Numbered from the stretch's first letter, positions 17,394 to 26,537 are shown. The stretch: DNA of 64,000 bases from an uncultured Pelagibacteraceae bacterium (GCA_902551755.1 CACDEB010000001.1:247803-311802), one strand, 5' to 3'. Program-made: numbers and translations. Notes: generated from the sequence alone by a model not told the origin.

Positions 17394-18242
17394 ATGATTT
17401 TAATAGATGGAAAAAAAGAAGCAGGTTCACTTAGACTGAAACTTAAGGAAGAAGTTAATGAGTTGAAAAAAAAATTTAATGATGTACCCGGCCTAACCGT
17501 TATATTAATAGGTGAACTTGCACCAAGTCAAATTTACGTTAAAAATAAAGAAAAATCTGCAAAGGAAGTGGGATTAAATTCGGATGTAATAAAATACCCA
17601 GAAGATGTAGATGAGAAAATTGTTTTAAAAAAAATAAAAGATTTAAACGAAAATAAATCAATTTCTGGAATTCTTGTGCAATTACCTTTGCCAAAACACA
17701 TTGACAAAAAAAAGATAATTGACTCAATTATTCCAAGCAAAGACGTTGATGGTTTTCATCCTGTGAATGTAGGAAATTTATCTTCCGGTTACGAAAGCTC
17801 GGTACCATGTACCCCTCTTGGATGCTATCTTTTATTAAAAAAGGTTGAGCCAAATTTAAGTGGTAAAAAAGCAGTGATTATAGGTAGATCTAATTTAAAT
17901 GGAAAACCAATGGCTCAACTACTCCTTAAGGAAAATTGCACGGTTACAATTACTCATTCTAAAACAAAAAACTTAAAATCAGAATGTCTAGAAGCTGATA
18001 TTATAATTGCTGCAGTAGGTATCCCAAAATTAGTAAAAGGTGATTGGGTGAAAAAGGACTCGATAATTATCGACGTAGGCATTAATAAGACTGACGAGGG
18101 AATAGTTGGTGACGTAGATTTTGAGGAAGTTTCAAAAAAGGCAAAAGCATTAACTCCAGTTCCTGGAGGTGTTGGGCCAATGACAATTGCATGCTTGATA
18201 AAAAATACAATAGACTGTTTCAAAAGAATTAAGTCAAATTAA
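17394..18242 (+). CDS. folD: Methylenetetrahydrofolate dehydrogenase / cyclohydrolase
   Basis: FolD interconverts 5,10-methylene-, methenyl- and 10-formyl-tetrahydrofolate. The 282-residue sequence has the catalytic YVKNKEKSAKEVG (Tyr and Lys), GILVQLPLPKHID, PSKDVDGFHPVNVG, the NADP site VIIGRSNLNGKPMAQLL and TPVPGGVGPMTIA. In SAR11-type cells, one-carbon units come partly from methylated compounds; DmdA in this window delivers a methyl group to tetrahydrofolate, so the product could feed this pathway after further oxidation. Its end overlaps the convergent glycosyltransferase gene by 14 bases. Confidence 0.97.
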   Translation: MILIDGKKEAGSLRLKLKEEVNELKKKFNDVPGLTVILIGELAPSQIYVKNKEKSAKEVGLNSDVIKYPEDVDEKIVLKKIKDLNENKSISGILVQLPLPKHIDKKKIIDSIIPSKDVDGFHPVNVGNLSSGYESSVPCTPLGCYLLLKKVEPNLSGKKAVIIGRSNLNGKPMAQLLLKENCTVTITHSKTKNLKSECLEADIIIAAVGIPKLVKGDWVKKDSIIIDVGINKTDEGIVGDVDFEEVSKKAKALTPVPGGVGPMTIACLIKNTIDCFKRIKSN

Positions 18243-19914
18243 ATAAATTATTTATAATTTTGTTAAATTCTTCGCCCGCTTTTTTTGTATTAAACAACTT
18301 TTTTTCAGCCGCAGTTTTATAAGTATTTTTCAAAGCACTAATATCATCTCTATTTGCATAACTAACGGCCAAGTCTACATAATTCTTAATACTGGTTGCA
18401 ACAGGAGGATGCTCAATTTCCATTTGCTTATAAGCGCCTAATACTAACCTTGATTTGATGTGATCGGTAGGAAATGTAACAGTTGGTGTACCATAAAGCA
18501 TAGACTCAAAAAAAGAATTTCCAGCACCGTAAAAAAGCGGATCCAGCAAAACAGATGATCTTCCAAGATGTAGAAGATAATCCTCATAATTTAAAGGATC
18601 GATAAAAATAATTTTTTTTGAATCGTATTTTTTATTTGTGTTAAATCGTTTAACTAACTTTTTGTACCAAACCTTATTTCTATCTTTTATGAAATAAACA
18701 ATACCTTTGTTATCTTTTTCAAGTATATCAAAGATTATTTGATCAAAGTCTGGATGAATTTTAAATAAAGTTTGTGGGCAAGAGTAAATATTTTTTTTAT
18801 TAAGTTCATCTTGGGAAATTTTTTTTTTTGTAAATGGTTTGGGATAAATCATTGGCAAATAGTTCATTAAAAGTAATTTTTCAGAATAATGTTTTTGTGT
18901 ATTTTCGTTTACACAATTTTTTGATATCAAATAAAAATCAATAGAATTACTACCTGTCGTTTCTGGGTGGCCAAAAGTGGTAATTTGGTATTTTGCTAGT
19001 CGCATTAAAGCCAAATAATAAAATTCGAAAGATAAACCAATGTCAGGATAAAAAATTATATTTAACCTGAATTTTTTAATCAATTCAATTTTTTCTGAAA
19101 GTTTTATTGGAAGAATTTCATTTTTTAAAAGACCTTCTTTCTCTTTTTCTTTAAATTCATCAAATATTTCTCCAGCTCTAGTTTTCTGTGAGTGAAAAAT
19201 AAAAGTTTCAAACTTATTTTTATCAAGACTGAAGATAAGATCTTTATAAAGTTTACCAATTGTATGATCTGTTAAAAATTCAGAAATTACTCCAATTTTT
19301 ATTTTTCCTTTAATATCTTTTTCTATATAAGACTCATCATTTAAAATCTCATACAGTTTTTTAAATGCTAGTACATTTCTTTTGTTTAATTCAAGATTAT
19401 CCCAATCGTTATATGAGAGGTCAACATGGGGTGGAATAATTATTTGATCTTTATCATAATCTAATTTTGTCAGAAAACTTACATTTAATATTTTTTCAAT
19501 TTCTTTTTTAATTTTTTCTCTATACATTTTAATTTCCTCCTTATCTGAAGGAATTTTAGGAAAAAATAAATTTTTTTGTATCTCCCATTTTTTATTAATT
19601 AAATTTTTATCTAAAGCTTGATTTATAATTAAGGTAGCTTCCTCTAATTTGTCTTGATCTTTTAGTATTGAAGCAAGAGTTTGATATATAAAAGGTTCAT
19701 CTGGTTTGATACTGATTATTTTTTGAACAGTAGTTTCTGCTTTTTCAAGTTCTCCCAGGTAAATATAGCAGTGAGTTAAATTTCTTAATATTGAAAGATT
19801 TTCTGGGTAATCTTTAATAAGTTTTTCGAAGAGACCTGAAGATTTCCTAAAGTCTTTTTTTTGAAGATGAGCATATGCTATTTTAAAAAGCTCTTCTGCT
19901 GAATATTTTTTCAC
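18229..19914 (-). CDS. TPR protein with SPINDLY/O-GlcNAc-transferase-like domain
   Basis: The N-terminal 130 residues form about three tetratricopeptide repeats (AYAHLQKKDFRKSSGLFEKLI, then CYIYLGELEKAETTVQKII). The rest (about 190-561) resembles the C-terminal domain of SPINDLY/OGT-like glycosyltransferases: KIGVISEFLTDHTIGKLYKDLI, TTFGHPETTGSNSIDFYLIS and a donor-binding end with LHLGRSSVLLDPLFYGAGNSFFESMLYGTPTVTFP. In bacteria these enzymes modify proteins or glycans; the target is not known here. No signal peptide is seen. It stands apart from other glycan genes and is convergent with folD. Confidence 0.82.
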   Translation of the reverse strand: MKKYSAEELFKIAYAHLQKKDFRKSSGLFEKLIKDYPENLSILRNLTHCYIYLGELEKAETTVQKIISIKPDEPFIYQTLASILKDQDKLEEATLIINQALDKNLINKKWEIQKNLFFPKIPSDKEEIKMYREKIKKEIEKILNVSFLTKLDYDKDQIIIPPHVDLSYNDWDNLELNKRNVLAFKKLYEILNDESYIEKDIKGKIKIGVISEFLTDHTIGKLYKDLIFSLDKNKFETFIFHSQKTRAGEIFDEFKEKEKEGLLKNEILPIKLSEKIELIKKFRLNIIFYPDIGLSFEFYYLALMRLAKYQITTFGHPETTGSNSIDFYLISKNCVNENTQKHYSEKLLLMNYLPMIYPKPFTKKKISQDELNKKNIYSCPQTLFKIHPDFDQIIFDILEKDNKGIVYFIKDRNKVWYKKLVKRFNTNKKYDSKKIIFIDPLNYEDYLLHLGRSSVLLDPLFYGAGNSFFESMLYGTPTVTFPTDHIKSRLVLGAYKQMEIEHPPVATSIKNYVDLAVSYANRDDISALKNTYKTAAEKKLFNTKKAGEEFNKIINNLFNLT

Positions 19915-19967
19915 AATATTTTTAAGAATATATTATTTTATCAAAAAAGGTATTTTAATAATTTTGA

Positions 19968-20684
19968 TCAAGTTAGTTTTGATCTTCCACCATCTACGCC
20001 TATAATTTGACCAGTTATCCACGAACTTTCATCAGTTAATAAAAACTTTGCCATTGCAGCTGCGTCTTTACCTTCACCAATTCTTTTCATGGGATGTGCT
20101 TTAGCAATACCCTCCGCGATAAGTTTGTTCTTCAGCATTGGTTCAGCAATTTTGGACTTAGTTAAACTTGGAGCAATACAATTTACTCTTATATTTGGGG
20201 CAAATTCAGCAGCTAAAGATACTGTCAATCCCTCTAAAGCTCCTTTTACAGAAGCGATAATGCTATGATTGGTAAATCCTCTTCTGACTGCAACAGTTGA
20301 AAAAATTACAACAGAGCCTTTATTTTTTTTTAAACTTTCTTGGAAATTTTTAATTGTATCTACAATTGGGTAAAAATTTAAATCGAAACACTTTTGAAAG
20401 TCCTCTTTTTTTACCATTCTTAGTGGTTTAAGGTCTATTGAACCTACGCAATATGCAATTCCTTTTATTTCCTCATTTGCAAATTCATTTTTTAAACTCT
20501 CTATTTTTGCAGAGTCAAGAACATCTACGACAGTATATTTACAACCTGTTTCAGAAGAAATATTTTTTAAATTTTCTTCATCTCTTCCAATTAGTTGAAC
20601 ATCTTCATTATTTTCAGCCATCATTTTTGACAAATTTGAACCGATAGAACCTGTCGCACCAAATATTAAATATTTTCCTGACAT
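19968..20684 (-). CDS. Short-chain dehydrogenase/reductase (atypical active site)
   Basis: This 238-residue Rossmann protein has the SDR cofactor motif FGATGSIGSNLSKMM and the C-terminal SSWITGQIIGVDGGRSKL. The active-site stretch reads FSTVAV...HSIIASVKGALEGL: the Ser and Lys positions look present, but where the usual Tyr of YxxxK should be there is an Ile. It may use a different acid/base residue or be a non-catalytic or redox-sensing SDR. The gene is divergent from the photolyase gene (28 bases between starts), so a role linked to flavin or light repair is possible but not shown. Confidence 0.85.
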   Translation of the reverse strand: MSGKYLIFGATGSIGSNLSKMMAENNEDVQLIGRDEENLKNISSETGCKYTVVDVLDSAKIESLKNEFANEEIKGIAYCVGSIDLKPLRMVKKEDFQKCFDLNFYPIVDTIKNFQESLKKNKGSVVIFSTVAVRRGFTNHSIIASVKGALEGLTVSLAAEFAPNIRVNCIAPSLTKSKIAEPMLKNKLIAEGIAKAHPMKRIGEGKDAAAMAKFLLTDESSWITGQIIGVDGGRSKLT

Positions 20685-20712
20685 ATCTTATAATAGTATT
20701 TATAAATATATT

Positions 20713-22206
20713 ATGAAATTGTTTATTACACTTGGAAATCAACTATTTCCATTAAAATATTTAAGCCGCTTCAAAAATGACCATCTTTTTTTTATGGCAG
20801 AAGATTATGGCCTATGTACTTATGAAAAACATCATAAACTAAAAATACTACTATTTTTATCTTCGATGCGATCATATGCAGATAATTTAAAGAAAAATAG
20901 TTTTAAATTAATTTATTCAAAGATTGATAGCGCTGATTTTAAAAGTGATTATTTAACAAAATTACAAAAGATTTTAAAAAAGAATAAAATTAAAGAAATT
21001 TCTTTTTTTGAAATAGAAGACAAACCGTTTGAGAAGAAAATTTTAGATTTTGTAAAAAAAAATAAAACAAAATTAAATATAATCAAAACACCAATGTTTT
21101 TAAATTCTAGAGATGATTTTAAAAAATATTTATCTAAATCAAAAAAACCCTTCATGGCAGTGTTTTATAAAGAAACAAGAAAAAAAATGAATATTTTAAT
21201 GAATGGTGAAGATCCTGTTGGAGGAAAATGGAGTTTTGACGAAGATAATAGAAAAAAACTTCCTAAAGGAACTAAAATTCCAGTCTTCCCAAAAATAAAT
21301 GAAACTTCTCATACAAAAAATTTAAAAGAGATTATAGAAAAAAATTTTTCAAAACATCCTGGTTCAACAAAAAATTTCTGGTTTGCAACTGAATTTAAGG
21401 ATGTAACAAAATTATTAGACTTTTTCATTAAAGAAAAATCAAATTTGTTTGGGGATTATGAAGATGCTGTTGATCAGAGTAATAATATATTATTTCATAG
21501 TGCACTTAGTCCTTATTTAAACTTAGGGATAATTACACCTGAAATTATATTAGATAGAATTTTAGCCAGTCATAAAAAGAGAAAAATAAGAATTAATTCT
21601 TTGGAAGGTTACATTAGACAGTTAATAGGTTGGCGTGAGTTTATGAGAGGAATTTATCAAAACTTTGATAACAAATTAGAAACCGGAAATTTTTTTAAAC
21701 ATAACCGTAAAATGAAACCTTCATGGTATGAAGGAAACACAGGTTTGCCCCCTTTAGATTATGCAATTAAAAACGCTAACGATCATGGCTGGTCTCACCA
21801 TATAGAAAGACTAATGATTTTATCAAATATAATGAACCTTTGTGAGATCAAGCCAATCTTTGTTTATAAATGGTTTATGGAAATGTTTGTTGACTCATCT
21901 GACTGGGTAATGTCACCAAACGTTTACGGCATGGGGCTCTTTAGCGACGGAGGAATATTTGCAACGAAACCTTATATTTGTGGCTCAAGTTATTTTTTAA
22001 AAATGATGGATTTTAAAAAGGGTGATTGGTGCAATATTATGGATGGTCTTTATTGGAGATTTATCAATAAAAATAGAAAATTTTTTTTAAAAAACCCAAG
22101 ACTATCGATGATGGTGAGGATTTATGATAAAATGAATGCACCAAGAAAAAAGATGATTCTGGCTGCAGCAGATAAATTTATTAAAGAAAATACAAATGCC
22201 AATTAA
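20713..22206 (+). CDS. Prokaryotic (6-4)-photolyase / FeS-cryptochrome-type protein
   Basis: The 497-residue protein belongs to the deoxyribodipyrimidine photolyase-related family (PhrB/CryB type), flavoproteins that repair (6-4) photoproducts or sense light. The N-terminal Rossmann domain starts MKLFITLGNQLFP. The FAD domain has YIRQLIGWREFMRGIY, NDHGWSHHIERLMILSN (the catalytic-type His-His pair) and DWVMSPNVYGMGLFSDGG. Characterised relatives hold a 4Fe-4S cluster with four cysteines including a CxxC pair. Here I see single cysteines at residues 377, 423 and 440 but no CxxC, so the cluster may be absent. It overlaps the next gene by 11 bases. Confidence 0.9.
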   Translation: MKLFITLGNQLFPLKYLSRFKNDHLFFMAEDYGLCTYEKHHKLKILLFLSSMRSYADNLKKNSFKLIYSKIDSADFKSDYLTKLQKILKKNKIKEISFFEIEDKPFEKKILDFVKKNKTKLNIIKTPMFLNSRDDFKKYLSKSKKPFMAVFYKETRKKMNILMNGEDPVGGKWSFDEDNRKKLPKGTKIPVFPKINETSHTKNLKEIIEKNFSKHPGSTKNFWFATEFKDVTKLLDFFIKEKSNLFGDYEDAVDQSNNILFHSALSPYLNLGIITPEIILDRILASHKKRKIRINSLEGYIRQLIGWREFMRGIYQNFDNKLETGNFFKHNRKMKPSWYEGNTGLPPLDYAIKNANDHGWSHHIERLMILSNIMNLCEIKPIFVYKWFMEMFVDSSDWVMSPNVYGMGLFSDGGIFATKPYICGSSYFLKMMDFKKGDWCNIMDGLYWRFINKNRKFFLKNPRLSMMVRIYDKMNAPRKKMILAAADKFIKENTNAN

Positions 22207-22567
22207 AGTTTTTTTCAATAACTCCTGTAACATTTGTAAAATGGAAATTGATCATTATAAAAAAAATTCTGATGAAAACTTAGAGTGGGTTGATATTACA
22301 AATAATCAGGAAGCAATTAATTTGACTTCAAAAACCCAAGCAGAGCTTCTACGAAGATTGCATGTCATCGAAAATGGAGAAGTTATAGGCGGTGCAAAAG
22401 CATTTGTGATTATTTGGTCTAAAATTCCAAAATATAAATTTTTAGCTAAAATATTTAGTTTCAAACCTTTATTTATAATTTTTCATTATCTTTATGAATT
22501 TGTTGCCTACTTTCTTTTTTTGAAAAACAAACATCAACTTAATGAAGAAACAAAACCTTCCAACTAA
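22196..22567 (+). CDS. DCC family (DUF393) thiol-disulfide oxidoreductase-like protein
   Basis: This 123-residue protein begins [21 protein letters not shown], matching the DUF393 pattern in which a short N-terminal strand is followed by a CxxC pair (the first D of 'DCC' is replaced by S here). The remainder has [10 protein letters not shown] and [18 protein letters not shown], the other conserved parts, and a hydrophobic stretch at about 83-108. Family members are predicted thiol oxidoreductases of unknown substrate and frequently lie near photolyase genes. It overlaps both neighbours on the same strand. Confidence 0.88.
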   Translation: MPIKVFFNNSCNICKMEIDHYKKNSDENLEWVDITNNQEAINLTSKTQAELLRRLHVIENGEVIGGAKAFVIIWSKIPKYKFLAKIFSFKPLFIIFHYLYEFVAYFLFLKNKHQLNEETKPSN

Positions 22568-22667
22568 AATTTGTCCAGTTTGTCAAAGGCCATTTAAATG
22601 GAGAAAAAAATGGAGATTGAATTGGGATAAAGTCAAATACTGTTCAAAAAGATGTTCGTCTAAATGA
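22542..22667 (+). CDS. DUF2256 mini-protein (41 residues, zinc-binding-like)
   Basis: This short frame starts with ATG at 22542 inside the end of the DCC gene and ends with TGA at 22665-22667. Its product has CPVC near residues 11-14 and CSKRC near 34-38, separated by [17 protein letters not shown]. This is the DUF2256 pattern, probably a four-cysteine zinc site. Such mini-proteins are commonly linked to cryptochrome/photolyase genes. The frame overlaps the convergent second photolyase by 8 bases. Its function is unknown. Confidence 0.85.
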   Translation: MKKQNLPTKICPVCQRPFKWRKKWRLNWDKVKYCSKRCSSK

Positions 22668-23802
22668 ACATTGTAATAATTTTTGGAATATAATTTTTAA
22701 AATTAAAAAAACCTTTATTACAATACTGCCAGGAATACTGATCAAGCTTTCTGTACAAGAAGTTAAGTTTAATGTTATTTGAATTTAAATAATCTAAATT
22801 CTCACCAACTGTGGGATATAAACCAACAATATTTTCACCTATATTTTTTATCTCACTTATATCTTTAATCTCACACTCAATTGAGTGATTTCTTATTCTG
22901 TGTTCTTGGTCTTTAATTAAAAGGGATTTAAATTCGATTACTTTATCACTTAATTTGATGGATCTGTTTTCATTTTTATTAGATACCAAATAAATCTTTT
23001 TAAATTTAAAATCTTTAAAATCAGTTGTTTCAAAAGATAAGTTATTTTCAAAAACTAATAAATTATTTTGATCAATATCTTGAGAATTAGCAAAATTTTG
23101 TTTTACAATTGAGTATGTTTTTTCAGAAACTTTTGGGGGTGCGTTTTCATTTAATTTAATATTGTTAAATCTATTATTAGTAAATTTTTTAATATTCCAT
23201 TCACTTGCTAGATAATGTTTTCCTTGAGTTTGTACTCCAGCAACCCACCTCCATCCAAGTGTATTCGATGCAGCATCACCATCATATAGATGTTGCATAA
23301 AAAATTCTGCGCCTAATTGCCAAGGTAAATCCAACGTGAATATCCAGATACTTGCAAACCACATTCTTGTATGATTATGGAGATAATTATTTTCTTTTAA
23401 TTCTTTTACCCATTCATTAAAGCATTCGATATTAGTATTTCCCTCTATCGCATTTAAGTATTCTTTATTATTTTTAAATTTCTCTCTTACATTGGTTAAG
23501 TTTACTAAATAATCGGTCCATACGTTTGGTCTTAATTCAAGCCAACCTTTCCAATAAGTTCTCCAAAGAACCTCCTGTATAAACTTTTCATTTTTTGAGA
23601 AGGAAAACTTTGCTAGTGATTTTTTAATAATTTCAATTTCATTAAGAATCCCATGAGTAACATAGGGCGATAAGCACGAGACGTTATCTCTTTTATCAGG
23701 CCCAAAATCGAAGTTTCTCAACCTTGAATAATCCGAAAGATTTTTTTCTACAAAATTATTTAATTTATCAATAGCTTTCGCTCTGGATGCTTCGAAATTC
23801 AT
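22660..23802 (-). CDS. Photolyase-type FAD-binding protein with non-standard domain order
   Basis: The N-terminal 215 residues form a photolyase/cryptochrome FAD domain: [42 protein letters not shown] and [25 protein letters not shown] are all recognisable. The usual N-terminal antenna (DNA photolyase alpha/beta) domain is missing. Instead residues 240-380 carry an extra part of beta/alpha character ([43 protein letters not shown]). This could be a moved antenna-like domain, or an unrelated domain. At 380 residues it is shorter than class I photolyases (about 470). It is convergent with the DUF2256 gene and follows argG after 4 bases, so it is probably the end of the argG transcript. Confidence 0.85.
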   Translation of the reverse strand: MNFEASRAKAIDKLNNFVEKNLSDYSRLRNFDFGPDKRDNVSCLSPYVTHGILNEIEIIKKSLAKFSFSKNEKFIQEVLWRTYWKGWLELRPNVWTDYLVNLTNVREKFKNNKEYLNAIEGNTNIECFNEWVKELKENNYLHNHTRMWFASIWIFTLDLPWQLGAEFFMQHLYDGDAASNTLGWRWVAGVQTQGKHYLASEWNIKKFTNNRFNNIKLNENAPPKVSEKTYSIVKQNFANSQDIDQNNLLVFENNLSFETTDFKDFKFKKIYLVSNKNENRSIKLSDKVIEFKSLLIKDQEHRIRNHSIECEIKDISEIKNIGENIVGLYPTVGENLDYLNSNNIKLNFLYRKLDQYSWQYCNKGFFNFKNYIPKIITMFI

Positions 23803-23806
23803 ATTT

Positions 23807-24991
23807 TTACTTTATTTTTTTTTTATGGAATTTTATAAATCTTTCAACATTAGATTTGTTAAAAGTTTTATTTTCTTCAAAAGAAACTTTTTTCATGGAG
23901 TAAGCACTGCTTTTTGTCATTCTCGATTGAATTATAACATTCCCTTTGTAAAGTTTTAGCTTAACACTTCCATTTACCTTATTTTTTTTTAGATCCACTA
24001 TTTTTTGTAATTTAAACCTTTCTTTTGAAAACCAATAACCGTTATAAATTAATTCTGCGTATCTTGGCATAATGGAATCTTTTTTATGCATAGTATCTTT
24101 ATCTAAAGTAACAGATTCCATTGCTCTATGAGCGATTAAAAGTAATGTCCCACCTGGTGTTTCATAAACTCCTCTCGATTTAATTCCTATAAATCTATTT
24201 TCAACTAAATCAACTCTTCCAACTCCATTTTTTCCACCGATCTGATTTAGTTTTTCTAAAAGTTTTTCTGGATTTAATTTTTTTCCATTAATACTAACTG
24301 GATCACTGTTTTTAAAACCAATGGAAACATAAGTAGGTTTGTTAGGTGCCTTTTCCGGTGAAGTTGTTCTTTGAAAAATAAATTCAGGGGCTGAATTTTT
24401 TGGATTTTCTAAAACTTTACCTTCAGTGGATGTATGAAATAAATTGTCGTCTACTGAAAAAGGTGGTGCACCTTTCTTATCTTTTGGAATTGGAATGTTA
24501 TGTTTTTTTGCATAATTAATTAAATCTGTTCTTGATTTTAATTTCCAAATTCTCCAAGGAGCTATCACTTTTATTTTTGGACCAAAGTAATGATATCCAA
24601 GTTCAAATCTAACTTGATCATTACCTTTTCCAGTTGACCCATGCGAAACAGCAAAGGCTTTAAACTTTTTAGCAACCTTAATTTGATCTTTTGCAATTAA
24701 CGGTCTCGCAATTGATGTCCCAAGAAGGTAAACTCCTTCGTAAATTGCATGACCTCTAATCATTGGGAAGACATATTCTTTAACAAACGTATTTTTTAAA
24801 TTGTTAATTATTATTTTTTTAACACCAAGTTTTTTTGCATTTTTAACAATTTTTTTTTGGTCCATTTCTTGGCCGATGTCTGCAGTGTAGGCAATTACTT
24901 CGCTATCGTAATTTTCCTGCAACCATTTTAAAATAATAGATGTATCAAGTCCGCCTGAGTAGGCTAAAACAATTTTTTTGTTTTTTTTCAT
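23807..24991 (-). CDS. argG: Argininosuccinate synthase
   Basis: ArgG condenses citrulline and aspartate with ATP to argininosuccinate in arginine synthesis. The 394-residue sequence has the PP-loop ATPase motif LAYSGGLDTSI, the GTSIARPLIA segment, SHGSTGKGNDQVRFE, and VENRFIGIKSRGVYETPGGTLL, all diagnostic. Length is normal. It is on the minus strand between the photolyase gene and an IalB-like gene, with 4- and 8-base gaps. Confidence 0.98.
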   Translation of the reverse strand: MKKNKKIVLAYSGGLDTSIILKWLQENYDSEVIAYTADIGQEMDQKKIVKNAKKLGVKKIIINNLKNTFVKEYVFPMIRGHAIYEGVYLLGTSIARPLIAKDQIKVAKKFKAFAVSHGSTGKGNDQVRFELGYHYFGPKIKVIAPWRIWKLKSRTDLINYAKKHNIPIPKDKKGAPPFSVDDNLFHTSTEGKVLENPKNSAPEFIFQRTTSPEKAPNKPTYVSIGFKNSDPVSINGKKLNPEKLLEKLNQIGGKNGVGRVDLVENRFIGIKSRGVYETPGGTLLLIAHRAMESVTLDKDTMHKKDSIMPRYAELIYNGYWFSKERFKLQKIVDLKKNKVNGSVKLKLYKGNVIIQSRMTKSSAYSMKKVSFEENKTFNKSNVERFIKFHKKKIK

Positions 24992-24999
24992 TTAAGATA

Positions 25000-25506
25000 T
25001 TATGCGCAACTTTTTTTTGCAGTATTATAAGCCTTTGTGAAACCCATTAAAGAATAGTGGTCAATTGTTTGAGATCCAGATTGATTATATCCTGTGATCA
25101 TAATTCTTGATCCTTTTTTCATTACATTAACCATCTTTCTTTCTAAACCTGTGTCGCCTATCCAAGCAAAGTTTTCTTTTTTAACATCAAACTTAATTTT
25201 ATTTTTTCCAGATTTTGCTGTAATTGAATTTTGAGTATTGTATTGATAACCAGATGTAATACTGACTTCATCTTTAATTTTATCAGCTGGTCTAAAACTA
25301 ATAAATAATCTCGCCTCTCTTGGATTTTTTTTTGGTGATTGTAAAACTGGTTTCGATTGTGCAAAACATAGTTTTTTTGATCCATCAGTAACTACTATTG
25401 TTTCCCAATCTTTAAACTTACCAACTTTTTTAATCTCTTGAGCCGAGGCTTCAGAAACAATTAAAAGACAAAATAATAATACTGTGATTTTATTTATTAA
25501 GGACAT
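25000..25506 (-). CDS. IalB-like secreted protein (invasion associated locus B family)
   Basis: The 168-residue protein has an N-terminal signal peptide (NKITVLLFCLLIVSEASA, cleavage after ASA likely) and then GKFKDWETIVVTDGSKKLCFAQSKP, matching the IalB pattern of a 'W...C' start. Two cysteines (KLCFA and the C-terminal KSCA) could form a disulfide. Family members are common periplasmic proteins of alphaproteobacteria; the IalB name comes from Bartonella and does not imply invasion here. Its function is unknown. It overlaps the upstream aldo/keto reductase stop by 10 bases. Confidence 0.85.
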   Translation of the reverse strand: MSLINKITVLLFCLLIVSEASAQEIKKVGKFKDWETIVVTDGSKKLCFAQSKPVLQSPKKNPREARLFISFRPADKIKDEVSITSGYQYNTQNSITAKSGKNKIKFDVKKENFAWIGDTGLERKMVNVMKKGSRIMITGYNQSGSQTIDHYSLMGFTKAYNTAKKSCA

Positions 25507-26537
25507 GGATTTGGATATATTTTTTGAACTTCGTTAATTTCATTAATAATTTCATTATTTAATTTTACATTTACACTTTCTACATTTGTTTTCAACTGTT
25601 GCATAGTCGTAGCACCAATTATTACACTTGTTACAAAAGGCTGTATTTCACAAAATTTTATGGACATTTGAGCAAAATCCAAATTAAATTTTTGAGAAAT
25701 TTTGTAATATTCCTCAATAGCTTTAATGCTATTTTCATTATTGTAGCGAGTGAAATCTTTAAAAAGATCTATTCTTGAACCTTTTGGCATATTATTATTT
25801 CGATATTTTCCTGTGAGGTAACCAAAAGCTAATGGAGAGTAAGCCAACAAACCACTTTGTTCTCTTACCGAGATTTCGGCAAGACCAACTTCATAAGTTC
25901 TATTGAGTAAGTTGTAAGGATTTTGAACGGCCATCATCTTGGGTAAATTTTTTAATTTTGAAAGCTCAAGACATTTTGCTAAACCCCATGCAGTTTCGTT
26001 TGAAAGGCCCACATATCTAATTTTACCTGCATCCACGAATTTTTTTAAATTTTCTAAAATCTCCTCAAAAGCAATCCAATTTTTTTCATTTGAATCATGT
26101 TCGTATCCTTGCTTACCAAAAAAATTAGTATTCCTTTCAGGCCAATGTAATTGATATAAATCGATATAATCAGTTTGCATTCTTTTTAAACTTTTCTCTA
26201 ATGCCTCTGACATACTTTTTTTATCATAGCTGCATCCACCACCTCTGATGTATTCTTTACTAGTAGGACCCGAAACCTTTGTGGCTAAAATGACTTTGTC
26301 TCTCTTTTTTGTTTTTTTGAACCAATCACCTATGATGTTTTCAGTCTCACCATAAGTTTCTTCTCTCATGGGTATTGCATAGATTTCCGCTGTGTCCCAA
26401 AAATTCACCCCATTATCAATTGCATAATCCATTTGCTCAAAACCATCTGCCTTTGAGTTTTGCTCCCCCCAAGTCATGGTCCCGAGACAAATTGTACTCA
26501 CATCGACGTCTGTACTGCCTAGTTTCTTATAATTCAT
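25497..26537 (-). CDS. Aldo/keto reductase (Tas-like)
   Basis: The 346-residue TIM barrel has the AKR pattern: YKKLGSTDVDVSTICLGTMTWGEQN at the start, catalytic WDTAEIY (Asp, Tyr), ATKVSG (Lys) and YQLHWPERNTNFFG (His), and C-terminal SVIIGATTMQQLKTNV for NADP binding. It resembles the E. coli Tas/YghZ-like group. These enzymes reduce carbonyls using NADPH; the natural substrate is uncertain. It is divergent from the Bax-inhibitor-like gene. Confidence 0.93.
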   Translation of the reverse strand: MNYKKLGSTDVDVSTICLGTMTWGEQNSKADGFEQMDYAIDNGVNFWDTAEIYAIPMREETYGETENIIGDWFKKTKKRDKVILATKVSGPTSKEYIRGGGCSYDKKSMSEALEKSLKRMQTDYIDLYQLHWPERNTNFFGKQGYEHDSNEKNWIAFEEILENLKKFVDAGKIRYVGLSNETAWGLAKCLELSKLKNLPKMMAVQNPYNLLNRTYEVGLAEISVREQSGLLAYSPLAFGYLTGKYRNNNMPKGSRIDLFKDFTRYNNENSIKAIEEYYKISQKFNLDFAQMSIKFCEIQPFVTSVIIGATTMQQLKTNVESVNVKLNNEIINEINEVQKIYPNPCP

